From Cryobacterium aureum (GTDB lineage: Bacteria; Actinomycetota; Actinomycetes; Actinomycetales; Microbacteriaceae): a stretch of DNA of 64,000 nt. The notes below the pieces were generated by a model. It made no database searches. It had not been told where the DNA came from and saw only the letters and a program-made list of their open reading frames with translations. Numbering within the stretch: the first letter of the stretch is position 1; each line of letters starts with the position of its first letter. A program made the position numbers and the translations under genes. Positions 54,901 to 62,783 of the stretch are shown piece by piece. Location: NCBI RefSeq assembly GCF_002954245.1, contig NZ_PPTG01000048.1, positions 248,001 through 312,000 on the forward strand, read 5' to 3'.

Positions 54901-56340
54901 CTACAGGTCGGCGAGCAGGCTCACCGGGTTTTCGATGCAGCGGGCCACATAGGTGAGGAACCCGGCCGCGATTCCGCCGTCGCAGACCCGGTGGTCGAAC
55001 ACCATCGAGAGTTCAACAACGGTGCGCACCGCGAGTTCGTGGTCAACCACCCAGGGCCGTTCGATCATGCGGCCGATACCGAGAATCGCCGCCTCCGGGT
55101 GATTGATGATCGCCGCCGATCCGTCAACGCCGAGCGACCCGAAGTTGTTGAGCGTGAACGTTCCACCGGTGAGCGCGCTCGGCGAGAATGTGCCGTCTGG
55201 CGATTGTGCCACGAGAGTGGCGAGGGAGTCGCGCAACTGCCGCGTACTCATCGTGTGGGCGCCGTGGATCACGGGGACCATCAGCCCACGCGAGGTCTGC
55301 GCCGCGATGCCGAGATTCACGGCACCGTGCTGCAAAATTTCCTGACTTGCGGTGTCGACCGAGGAATTGAGTACCGGAAACTCTCTCAACCCGGCGACCA
55401 CGAAACGCGCGATGAGCGCCGTCACGCTGAACCGTTCGCCGGTTGCCTTGAGCAGCTGGTCTCGGGCCGCGAACAGCGCGGTCGCGTCGACGTCCAGCCA
55501 GATGGTCGCCTCGGGAATCTCCCGCCGCGACGTCGTCAACCGCTGGGAGACGACCTTACGCAGCCCGGTGATGGGAATGCGGATGTCCGCACTCACGTCG
55601 ACGGTGCTCCGCGCGCCCGCTGCGGTCGTCGTCGTCGTCGGCTGGGCCGGCAGCGGCAGCGGCACCGCAGCCGCTGCCGGTGCCCTGAAGTCGCGAATGT
55701 GATCCTCGACGTCGCTGCGCACGACGAGTCCTTCCCTGCCGCTGCCGGCCAGCAGGCTCGCGTCGAACCCGTTCTCGCGCGCCAGTCGGCGCACGATCGG
55801 CGAGACGACGGGGGAGCGGCGAGCCGGGTTGACCGTGCCGGACGAATCGTCGGTCGTAGAAACGGATGCCGCCGCCTCGGCGGGGCGCTCGGCGCGCGCA
55901 GGAGCGACCGGCGGCGGTGCGGGCGGTGCCGGGGCATCCGCTGCCCGCGGGGTGCCGAACCGACCGGCGGCGACCATGCGCGGCGGGCGGGTACTCTCGG
56001 TGGTGCCGTAGCCCACGAGAACCGCGCCGGAGCCTTCGGACGGGGGGCTGGCGGTCGCCGCGGCGACGGGAACTCCCAGAGTGGCGGCGGACACATCGGT
56101 GGCAGCATCGACAACCGTTAGCAGCACCTGCCCCGCGTGGATGACCTGTCCGGGCTCCCCGAACAGGCTCGCCACGACGCCGCCGTAGGGCGATGGCAGC
56201 TCCACGATGGACTTGGCCGATTCGACCTCGACCACGGCCTGGTCGATGACGATGGTGTCGCCGGGGGCGACCAGCCAGGCCACGATCTCGGCTTCGGTGA
56301 GGCCCTCGCCGAGGTCGGGCAGCAGAAACTCGCGGCTCAT
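54901..56340 (-). CDS. 2-oxoacid dehydrogenase E2 (dihydrolipoamide acyltransferase)
   Basis: A 479-residue E2 core protein. One lipoyl domain is present with the acceptor Lys43 in VESAKSIVELPSP. A Pro/Ala linker leads to the peripheral-subunit-binding domain (SPIVRRLARENGFDASLLAG, about residues 175-195) and the catalytic domain with FDHRVCDGG near residue 450. With E1alpha/E1beta it forms a branched-chain or pyruvate dehydrogenase complex; the branched-chain form is more likely given the Lrp-type regulator. The E3 gene is not in this window. The start overlaps the E1beta stop by one base. Confidence 0.93.
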   Translation of the reverse strand: MSREFLLPDLGEGLTEAEIVAWLVAPGDTIVIDQAVVEVESAKSIVELPSPYGGVVASLFGEPGQVIHAGQVLLTVVDAATDVSAATLGVPVAAATASPPSEGSGAVLVGYGTTESTRPPRMVAAGRFGTPRAADAPAPPAPPPVAPARAERPAEAAASVSTTDDSSGTVNPARRSPVVSPIVRRLARENGFDASLLAGSGREGLVVRSDVEDHIRDFRAPAAAAVPLPLPAQPTTTTTAAGARSTVDVSADIRIPITGLRKVVSQRLTTSRREIPEATIWLDVDATALFAARDQLLKATGERFSVTALIARFVVAGLREFPVLNSSVDTASQEILQHGAVNLGIAAQTSRGLMVPVIHGAHTMSTRQLRDSLATLVAQSPDGTFSPSALTGGTFTLNNFGSLGVDGSAAIINHPEAAILGIGRMIERPWVVDHELAVRTVVELSMVFDHRVCDGGIAAGFLTYVARCIENPVSLLADL

Positions 56341-57359
56341 CAGGACCACTCCCAGGTGGAGAGTGCGGCCAGAATGCGGTCGGGGGTGGGCAAGAAGTAC
56401 TCCTCGAGCTTGGGCGACGGGTACGGAATGTCGAAGCCGGTGATGCGCAGAATGGGCGCTGCCAGGTAGAAGAAGTTACGTTCAGTCAGGCGGGCGGCGA
56501 CCTCGGCGCCGTAGCCGCCGAATTGGGCGGCCTCGTGCACGATGGCGGCGCGACCGGTTTTTCGAACCGATGCTCCCACCGTCTCGTCATCGAACGGCGA
56601 CAGCGAGCGCAGGTCGATGACCTCGATCGAGAGCCCTTCGGCGACAGCCTGCTCGGCGGTGGCGAGCGCTGTTTTCACGGTCGGGCCGTAGGCGATGAGC
56701 GTGACGTCGGTGCCCTCCCGCAGCACGACGGCGCGGTTGAGCGGCTCGGTCTGCACGGGCAACGCGAGGGACGCCTTGCTCCAGTAGCGACTCTTCGGCT
56801 CCATGAAAATGACCGGGTCGTCGCTGGCAATCGCCTCCCGCAGCATGGAATAGGCGTCGGCCGGGTTCGAGGGGCTCACCACGGTGAGGCCTGGGGTCGC
56901 CGTCCAGTAGGCCTCGGAGGAGTCGGAGTGGTGTTCCACCCCGCCGATGTCGCCGGCATACGGGATGCGGATGACGATTGGGAGCGGGATTTTGCCGCGC
57001 GTGCGGTTGCGCATCTTCGCCACGTGCGACACGATCTGCTGGAACGCCGGGTAGCTGAACGCATCGAACTGCATTTCCACCACCGGGCGCAGGCCGTACA
57101 TGGCCATGCCGATCGCGGTGCCCACGATTCCGGCTTCGGCCAGCGGGGAGTCGCTCACCCGGGTCTCGCCGAATTCAGCGTAGAGCCCGTCGGTGACCCG
57201 AAACACGCCGCCGAGCGGTCCGACGTCTTCGCCGAACAATACGACCGTCGGGTCATCGACCATCGCGTCGCGAATGGCCGCATTCAGCGCTGCGGCCATG
57301 GTGAGGCTTTCGGGCGCGCGCACGGGGCGTCCGGTCTCCAGGGTCTGCTGCGGGCTCAT
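56340..57359 (-). CDS. 2-oxoacid dehydrogenase E1 beta subunit
   Basis: A 339-residue transketolase-like subunit with the segments VLFGEDVGPLGGVFRVTDGL, VVEMQFDAFSYPAFQQI and VIDLRSLSPFDDETV. It provides the ThDP pyrimidine-side contact (GEDVG) in an alpha2-beta2 tetramer. The gene overlaps the E1alpha gene by 4 nt, so both are translated together. Confidence 0.94.
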   Translation of the reverse strand: MSPQQTLETGRPVRAPESLTMAAALNAAIRDAMVDDPTVVLFGEDVGPLGGVFRVTDGLYAEFGETRVSDSPLAEAGIVGTAIGMAMYGLRPVVEMQFDAFSYPAFQQIVSHVAKMRNRTRGKIPLPIVIRIPYAGDIGGVEHHSDSSEAYWTATPGLTVVSPSNPADAYSMLREAIASDDPVIFMEPKSRYWSKASLALPVQTEPLNRAVVLREGTDVTLIAYGPTVKTALATAEQAVAEGLSIEVIDLRSLSPFDDETVGASVRKTGRAAIVHEAAQFGGYGAEVAARLTERNFFYLAAPILRITGFDIPYPSPKLEEYFLPTPDRILAALSTWEWS

Positions 57360-58498
57360 CGGGCGCTCTCTTCGTTAGCAATAGCGGATGCCGCGGCGTC
57401 GCCGTCGAGTTCGGCCGCCAGAAAGGCACGCTGCTCGGCCAGGGCTGCTCGTGGGGTGGAATAGACGTGTTCGAACAGTTCGAGCGGATCGATCACAGCC
57501 TGCTCGGTCATGCACTCGCGGGTGGTGGTCGCGAGTTCTTCGGCGGCGGCCAGAATCGAAGCCCGCACTTCGTCGGTGAGGGCGCCCTGGGCGACGAGGT
57601 ACTTCTCGAGGCGTTCGATCGGGTCGCGGCTGCGCCACAGGTCGACGTCGGCGGCCTTGCGGTAGCGGGTGGGGTCATCCGAATTGGTGTGGGCTTCGAT
57701 GCGGTAGGTGAGGCCTTCAATCAGCGTGGGGCCTCCGCCGTTGCGGGCGAGGTTTATGGCCGCCGAGATGACGGCGTACATGGCCGCGACATCGTTGCCG
57801 TCCACGTAGTATCCGGGCATGCCGTAGCCGATCGCTTTGTCGGCGATGGTGCGGCAGGCCATCTGCTTGTCGAGCGGAACGCTGATGGCGAACTGGTTGT
57901 TCTGCACGACGAACACGACGGGAGCCTGCCAGACGGCGGCGAAGTTGAATGCCTCGTGGGCGTCGCCCTCGCTCGTGGCACCGTCACCGAGGAGGGTGAG
58001 GGCCACGGTATCGTCGCGCTTAAGCTTCGCGGCGGTGGCGAGACCGACGGCGTGCAGCGCCTGGGTTGCCAGCGGCGTGGCCTGCGGTGCGATGCGGTGC
58101 TGCTGGTAGTCGTAACCGCTGTGCCAGTCGCCGCGGAACGAGGCGAGAATATCTTTCGGCTCGACGCCGCGGGTGAGCAGCGCGATGCTGTCCCGGTAGG
58201 TGGGGAACAGCCAGTCCTGCGGGACGAGCGAGGCGACGGCGGCGATCTCGCAGGCCTCCTGGCCGAGCGCCGAGGGGTAGGTGGCGAGGCGGCCCTGTCG
58301 GGTGAGGGCTGTCACCTGCACGTCGAACCGGCGGGCAACGACCATCTGCCGGTACAGGCCGAGCAGGGTCTCCACGGCAGGCAGGGCGAATCCGCCACTC
58401 TCGTCCTGCGGCACCGCGCGGCCCTGATCGTCGATCAGACGCAGGGGTGGGGGTGCCAAAACGGCGGTCAGGCTCGGGTTCTCGACGTTGAGGCTCAT
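57356..58498 (-). CDS. 2-oxoacid dehydrogenase E1 alpha subunit
   Basis: A 380-residue ThDP enzyme with the cofactor motif GDGATSEGDAHEAFNFAAVWQAPVVFVVQNN and the active-site loop around YRIEAHTNSDDPTRYR, a phosphorylation-loop-like region of branched-chain and pyruvate types. I start it at ATG 58498 (MSLNVENP); the frame extends to 58633 but covers the operator region. No Shine-Dalgarno stands before it. Two near-repeats of a TGCG-T-rich box upstream are probable Lrp-family sites. Confidence 0.94.
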   Translation of the reverse strand: MSLNVENPSLTAVLAPPPLRLIDDQGRAVPQDESGGFALPAVETLLGLYRQMVVARRFDVQVTALTRQGRLATYPSALGQEACEIAAVASLVPQDWLFPTYRDSIALLTRGVEPKDILASFRGDWHSGYDYQQHRIAPQATPLATQALHAVGLATAAKLKRDDTVALTLLGDGATSEGDAHEAFNFAAVWQAPVVFVVQNNQFAISVPLDKQMACRTIADKAIGYGMPGYYVDGNDVAAMYAVISAAINLARNGGGPTLIEGLTYRIEAHTNSDDPTRYRKAADVDLWRSRDPIERLEKYLVAQGALTDEVRASILAAAEELATTTRECMTEQAVIDPLELFEHVYSTPRAALAEQRAFLAAELDGDAAASAIANEESAR

Positions 58499-58508
58499 GA
58501 GGTAATGG

Positions 58509-58546
58509 TGCGCCCTTTTTGCGGACCCGGCTGCGCTTTTTCGCAG
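58509..58546. promoter_or_regulatory. Candidate Lrp/AsnC operators before the E1-E2 operon
   Basis: Two related boxes: TGCGCCCTTTTTGCGG (58509-58524) and CTGCGCTTTTTCGCAG (58531-58546). The second is a perfect 5-bp dyad (CTGCG/CGCAG) around six bases. They are about 22 bp, two helix turns, apart, which suits a dimeric regulator of this family, whose gene is just upstream. Confidence 0.5.
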
Positions 58547-58607
58547 TTGTGAACGATTGGCCGACCAGCTGCCAGACCGGAGCCAAACGGCATTTCTGCA
58601 ATCCGAA

Positions 58608-59096
58608 TCAGCGCCAGGCGTCCGGGGCGGCACCGGGCGCGTGCCCGGTGATCTCGTCCAGAATCAGGTGCGACCGGGTCGAGATTACCCCCGGCATGGT
58701 GTGGATATCGCGCAGAATGGCCTGGCTGAGCTGGTCGTGGTCGGGCGCACTCACGGTGAGAATAATGTCGATGTCGCCGCTGACAGCCTGGGCCTTCTCG
58801 ACGAAGGGCAGTTCGGCCAGCTGCGCGGCGATCTCGCCCCAGGCCACATCACCGATCTTCACGATTACCAGCGCCGACACGTTGAGGCCGAGCGCCTTCC
58901 GGTCGGTCTGGGCGCCGAAGCCGGTGATCACGCCGTGACTGATCAGTTTCTGCACCCGGGTGTGGGCGGCGGTGCGGGAGATATGCACCTGCAGGGCGAG
59001 CTGGCGCATGGAGAGTCTGGCGTCCCTGCTGAGTTCAGCGATGATCTGGCGATCAGTGCTGTCGAGTCCGGGATGGGGGGTCTGCGGCTGCGTCAT
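58608..59096 (-). CDS. Lrp/AsnC family transcriptional regulator
   Basis: A 162-residue regulator with an N-terminal helix-turn-helix (LDSTDRQIIAELSRDARLSMRQLALQVHISRTAAHTRVQKL) and a C-terminal RAM effector domain (LIVKIGDVAWGEIAAQL through VSAPDHDQL). It lies upstream of the E1-E2 genes on the same strand, as BkdR-type regulators do in other bacteria. The effector is probably an amino acid, possibly a branched-chain one. Confidence 0.9.
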   Translation of the reverse strand: MTQPQTPHPGLDSTDRQIIAELSRDARLSMRQLALQVHISRTAAHTRVQKLISHGVITGFGAQTDRKALGLNVSALVIVKIGDVAWGEIAAQLAELPFVEKAQAVSGDIDIILTVSAPDHDQLSQAILRDIHTMPGVISTRSHLILDEITGHAPGAAPDAWR

Positions 59097-59103
59097 TGAA
59101 CTC

Positions 59104-59928
59104 TCACCGTACCGGTGCAGGCGCGGACGCCGGGGATTGGCGCAGGGCGGATTTGCGCAGCACGCGCAGGTAGTGGTTCTTGGGCCAGTGCCGCAGCACG
59201 AGCGGCAGGCGAGGATAGATGAGACGGATGCCGTGCAGCACCCGGTCGAAGCAGTGCTGGTGCCGTTCTGACCAGGGGAGGTCGAAGAGCTCGCGAACGC
59301 GCGGCGGCAGCAGCCCGGCCGTCAAGAGACGGGCCAGCGGCAGGGCGGCTCGGTACCAGAACGGACCCGTGCGCGAGTGCAACAGCTCGTGCGCGACGGC
59401 GCGGGTAGCGGCATCCGTTCTCAGCAGTAGCAGTTGCTCGTTCCAATACTGGCCAAAGGCGGTGCGGTCCTTCGGCCAGAGCTCCGGCGGCACCTGCAGC
59501 GAGGTTCCGAGCCGGGAGTACTCGCGGTAGACGGCGTCGGCCGTATCGTTGCCCGGCGGGCCGTAGATCAGTCCGTGCAGGTGGGTCGCCGATTCGTACA
59601 GCGTTGCGGCTACCCAGAGCTGCAGTTCGGGGGTGAACGCGTTGTACTCGGGCGACGTGCCGGCGGAGTGCACCGGACCATGCGCGTGGTTGACCCGCGC
59701 GGCCATAGTGGCGGCCTGGTCGGCATCGCCGAACACGGTGGCGTAGACGTAGCTCAGCGTGCCGTTGAGCCGGTCGAGCGGTCGAGTCGCGAAATGACTG
59801 TGGTCGGCGACGCCGTGTCCGATGGCCGGATTCGCCAGCTGCAGCAGGATCGCCCCGCCACCGGCGGCGATCAGGATGCCCTCACCCGCGACCCCATGCA
59901 TGCGTGTCAGCGAAGTGGATGCACTCAC
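59104..59928 (-). CDS. MpaB/DUF2236 family protein
   Basis: A 274-residue soluble protein of the oxygenase MpaB/rubber oxygenase-like DUF2236 family. The start GEGILIAAGGGAILLQLANP, the helix DHSHFATRPLDRLNGTLSYVYATVFGD, and LWVAATLYESATHLHG are family-typical. Some relatives bind haem and oxidise polymers or mycophenolate; activity here is unknown. GGAGGTAACT precedes the GTG 59928 start. Confidence 0.82.
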   Translation of the reverse strand: MSASTSLTRMHGVAGEGILIAAGGGAILLQLANPAIGHGVADHSHFATRPLDRLNGTLSYVYATVFGDADQAATMAARVNHAHGPVHSAGTSPEYNAFTPELQLWVAATLYESATHLHGLIYGPPGNDTADAVYREYSRLGTSLQVPPELWPKDRTAFGQYWNEQLLLLRTDAATRAVAHELLHSRTGPFWYRAALPLARLLTAGLLPPRVRELFDLPWSERHQHCFDRVLHGIRLIYPRLPLVLRHWPKNHYLRVLRKSALRQSPASAPAPVR

Positions 59929-59971
59929 AGTTACCTCCCAATAAGCACGCAGAACCCCGTGACAGGGTGAG

Positions 59972-60018
59972 CCTATTCGGTCGGCCTGAGTCTAGGCCGG
60001 TCTGCACGCCCGAATAGG
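59972..60018. repeat. Nested inverted repeats between mpaB-like and yceI genes
   Basis: Outer arms CCTATTCGG (59972-59980) and CCGAATAGG (60010-60018) are perfect; inner arms CGGCCT (59982-59987) and AGGCCG (59994-59999) are also perfect. All of it is within the 190-bp divergent gap, so it may be an operator or an RNA structure shared by both genes. Confidence 0.8.
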
Positions 60019-60120
60019 GGGAGATGAATTTTTGTCTTCTCGGGAATATGTCATCCTTCTATGCGCTTGCATGTATCCGAGGGCGACAACTCTGGGCCCA
60101 CACACTTGAGGAGAACTTCT

Positions 60121-60681
60121 ATGAGCGACACGAACGTACTGAGCATCCCGGGATACAAGGCCGGAACCTGGACCATCGACAAGACCCACAGTTCTGTCAG
60201 CTTCAGCATTCGCCACATCGTCATCAGCAAGGTCAAGGGCACCTTCGATGACTTCGACGCCACCTTCGTGACCGGCGAGAACCCCCTCGAGACGACCGTC
60301 ACCGCCTCGGCCAAGGTTGTTTCGATCAACACCAACGAGCCGGGCCGCGACGGTCACCTGCGTACCGGAGACTTCTTCGACGCCGAGACCTACCCGACCA
60401 TCGACTTCGCGTCGACCGGTGTGCGTGAAGTCAAGGGCGACTACCTCGTCGACGGCAACATCACCATCAAGGGCATCACCAAGCCGGCCACCTTCGAGCT
60501 CGAGTTCGGTGGCTTCGGAGGAGACCCCTACGGCAACTACAAGTTCGGTGCCACGGCCAAGACCGAGGTCAACCGCGAAGACTTCGGCCTCACCTACAAC
60601 GCTGCTCTCGAAACCGGCGGCATGCTGCTCGGCGACAAGGTCACCATCACTCTCGAACTGCAGGCCGCGCTCAACGCGTAA
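60121..60681 (+). CDS. YceI family protein
   Basis: A 186-residue lipocalin-like beta-barrel protein without a signal peptide, so cytosolic, unlike the periplasmic E. coli YceI. Motifs are TWTIDKTHSSVSFSIRHIVISKVKGTF and DGHLRTGDFFDAETYPTIDFAS. Family members bind isoprenoids or quinone-type molecules. GAGGAG is 9 nt before ATG 60121. A strong hairpin ends the gene. Confidence 0.92.
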   Translation: MSDTNVLSIPGYKAGTWTIDKTHSSVSFSIRHIVISKVKGTFDDFDATFVTGENPLETTVTASAKVVSINTNEPGRDGHLRTGDFFDAETYPTIDFASTGVREVKGDYLVDGNITIKGITKPATFELEFGGFGGDPYGNYKFGATAKTEVNREDFGLTYNAALETGGMLLGDKVTITLELQAALNA

Positions 60682-60694
60682 CTCGTAGTTTGTT

Positions 60695-60730
60695 CGACTC
60701 AGGGCTCCACTTCGGTGGGGCCCTGAGTCG
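60695..60730 (+). terminator. Strong hairpin terminator between yceI and a phosphotransferase gene
   Basis: A 16-bp stem with one G-T pair (60695-60710 with 60715-60730) and TTCG loop, located 14 nt after yceI and directly against the convergent phosphotransferase stop. No long T-run follows; probably bidirectional. Confidence 0.85.
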
Positions 60731-60731
60731 C

Positions 60732-61568
60732 TTAATCGGGAATGACGAGCATCCATTCGGTCAGGCGTAGGCGCAGCGCGGCGCCATCGAGGTCGGTCCG
60801 GCCGAGATCCTGATAGTTGGGCGCCCAGGTTTCCACCCGGGGGTAGGCCTTCAGGGCGGCGAAGCGGTCCCAGAGATGCACGTCACGAATGGGGGAGCCG
60901 AATGCCTTATCGTAGGCTCGGGTGAGCTCCTCGGCCACGCTCACGTCGTAGAGAAACACGAGATCTTGCCGGCACCAGGCCAGGTCGTAGCCGCGCGGCG
61001 CGAGGCCGGCTCCCGACCAGTCCACGATCCCGGTGAGGCGGCCCAGATGCCAGACAGTATTGCCCGACCAGAAGTCGTTGTGCGTGAGTACTCGGGGTTC
61101 GTCCCTGAGCTGTGTCCAGACCGAATGCATCGGTGATGTGGCCGCTGGCTCGGTGAATAGCTCGGGGAGCTGACCATCAACGGCCAGAGAGTGGATGCGC
61201 GCGAGCGCCTGCCCGAGTTGCCGCGCGAAGTCCTGCGGGTCCTCGGGGGTGATCGAGGCCCGACCAGGCAGCAGCGTCGTGACAATGAGCGGGCATCCGT
61301 TCGCTGTGCCGTCTGGGTCAGCGGCCAGCAGTCGCGGGGCCAGCTCGCCGAGCCCGCCGAGCCCGTCGAGCACCCGAATCTCGCGGTGCACGGCGTCGTC
61401 GCCGGGCGGAAACTGGCGCAGCACGAACTCGGCACCGTCAGGCGCGCCGACGACGGTCGTTGCGGCGTGCGTGCCGCCAGGCAGCGTGCGCACCTCGTGC
61501 AGCTCGCTGACGGCGAGTTCTCGGGCAGCCCACTCCAGTACGACGGGGGAGACAGGGACGGAAGTCAT
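60732..61568 (-). CDS. Aminoglycoside phosphotransferase (APH)-like family protein
   Basis: A 278-residue kinase-like protein. The catalytic loop is VLTHNDFWSGNTVW (Brenner-type HxDxxxxN, here HNDFWSGN), and the metal-binding Asp is in GIVDWSGAGLAPRGYDLAW. The N-terminal lobe has EFVLRQFPP with the ATP-binding Lys replaced by Arg, a possible divergence. Members act on sugars, amino acids or drugs; nothing here points to antibiotic resistance. TAGCTT lies six bases before ATG, so it is probably leaderless. Confidence 0.8.
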   Translation of the reverse strand: MTSVPVSPVVLEWAARELAVSELHEVRTLPGGTHAATTVVGAPDGAEFVLRQFPPGDDAVHREIRVLDGLGGLGELAPRLLAADPDGTANGCPLIVTTLLPGRASITPEDPQDFARQLGQALARIHSLAVDGQLPELFTEPAATSPMHSVWTQLRDEPRVLTHNDFWSGNTVWHLGRLTGIVDWSGAGLAPRGYDLAWCRQDLVFLYDVSVAEELTRAYDKAFGSPIRDVHLWDRFAALKAYPRVETWAPNYQDLGRTDLDGAALRLRLTEWMLVIPD

Positions 61569-61574
61569 ACTTCA

Positions 61575-61580
61575 AAGCTA
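61575..61580 (-). promoter_or_regulatory. -10 box of a leaderless promoter for the phosphotransferase gene
   Basis: Minus-strand TAGCTT, TGAAGT, then ATG at 61568. Confidence 0.5.
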
Positions 61581-61652
61581 CGCGCTGGCATCGACCACGA
61601 TCACTCACCCCTTGGTCATCCCACCCTACCGAGACCAGCGCGGCGACCAGTC

Positions 61653-61943
61653 TCAGACCGGGCGGGTGTCCTCGCCGTCGAGCCACAGCTCGACGGACTC
61701 ATCGCGGTGCACGCCGTCGGTTCCGACGTGCTTCTCGTTGATCGTCGTGCCGTTCTTGATCACATAGACGAGAGCCATTGCGTGGCCGCGGCCCAGGCCG
61801 TAGTCCGACTTCAGCCAGTCGACGATGCTGCCAGCCTTCGTCTCCGGGTCGTCGAATCCCCGCTCGTGTGCCAGCGCGACCAGCACGCGGGGCGTCAGGC
61901 CGGTCTTGGCTTCGATGGCGGTGAGGTAGGCCTGAAAGGACAT
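61653..61943 (-). CDS. DUF4287 domain protein
   Basis: A 96-residue protein. The DUF4287 region is the first 45 residues (MSFQAYLTAIEAKTGLTPRVLV through FDDPETKAGSIVDWLKSDYGLGRGHAMALV). Such proteins are linked to DUF5655-type domains of unknown role. TGGAGA stands before ATG 61943. The minus-strand upstream sequence has TACTAT (about 61977) and a short CA run. Confidence 0.85.
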   Translation of the reverse strand: MSFQAYLTAIEAKTGLTPRVLVALAHERGFDDPETKAGSIVDWLKSDYGLGRGHAMALVYVIKNGTTINEKHVGTDGVHRDESVELWLDGEDTRPV

Positions 61944-62054
61944 GAGATCTCCAGAGTGAGTGTGTGTGTTTGTACAGATAGTACGCAGGCTTCGCGAGGG
62001 CCGGCATCCGTTTGAGGCCTAGGCCAGACGGCGACAGGCTGCAATGCTGAAGGC

Positions 62055-62642
62055 ATGGATGATTCCGCAGAGAAGGAGACCCTGCTGCGCTACCTGGGCA
62101 CCGGCCGGGAGGCGCTCATCTGGAAGCTCGACGGGCTGAGCGACTACGACGTGCGGCGCCCGCTCGTGCCGACCGGTACCAACCTGCTGGGCCTGATCAA
62201 GCACGTGGCCAGCGTTGAGGCCGGCTATCTGGGCGAGACGTTTGGCCGACCGTTCGGCGAGGCGCTGCCCTGGCTCGACGAAGCAGCCGAGGCCAACGCC
62301 GACATGTGGGCAACGCCGGAGCAGTCCCGGGACTGGGTTCTGGATCTGTACCGGCGGGTCGGCGAGCACTCGGTCGCGACCGTCGAGGCGCTGCCCCTGA
62401 ACGCTGCTGGTCACATTCCCTGGTGGTCGCCCGAGCGCAGCAACGTGACGCTGCATCAGATTCTCGTGCACATCATCGCGGAGACGAGCCGGCACGCTGG
62501 GCACGCCGACATCGTCCGTGAACTGATCGACGGTTCCGTTGGCATGCGCTCAGGTAATAGCAACTTGCCGCCCAGTGACGCGGCCTGGTGGCAGACCTAT
62601 CGGGACCGGCTGGAGGCGGTGGCCCGGGAGGCCACTTCTTAG
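62055..62642 (+). CDS. DinB family protein
   Basis: A 195-residue four-helix-bundle protein of the DinB/DUF664 superfamily. The metal-binding histidines are in LIKHVASVEAGYLG and ETSRHAGHADIVRELIDG, spacing as in the family. Members are thiol-dependent enzymes such as mycothiol or bacillithiol S-transferases; in Actinobacteria a mycothiol role is plausible. The ATG has AAGG nearby. The next gene follows after 141 bp. Confidence 0.85.
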   Translation: MDDSAEKETLLRYLGTGREALIWKLDGLSDYDVRRPLVPTGTNLLGLIKHVASVEAGYLGETFGRPFGEALPWLDEAAEANADMWATPEQSRDWVLDLYRRVGEHSVATVEALPLNAAGHIPWWSPERSNVTLHQILVHIIAETSRHAGHADIVRELIDGSVGMRSGNSNLPPSDAAWWQTYRDRLEAVAREATS

Positions 62643-62740
62643 AGCCGATGCGGCTGCCTGTCGTGGCGTTACGTCGAACTGTGCCAAGGTGCAAGAGGGG
62701 CGCTTCCGCTTCAGGCCCCGTCGGCAGAGTATGGATCGTT

Positions 62741-62776
62741 GCTCCATTTGATGGAACGGCGCTCTAATTGATGGAG
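62741..62776 (+). promoter_or_regulatory. Two 16-bp near-repeats before the nitronate monooxygenase gene
   Basis: GCTCCATTTGATGGAA (62741-62756) and GCTCTAATTGATGGAG (62761-62776) are spaced 20 bp. The first holds a perfect dyad TCCAT-TTG-ATGGA. The second overlaps the ribosome binding site GGAGGAGA (62773-62780), so a bound repressor could also block translation. Confidence 0.5.
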
Positions 62777-62783
62777 GAGACCA

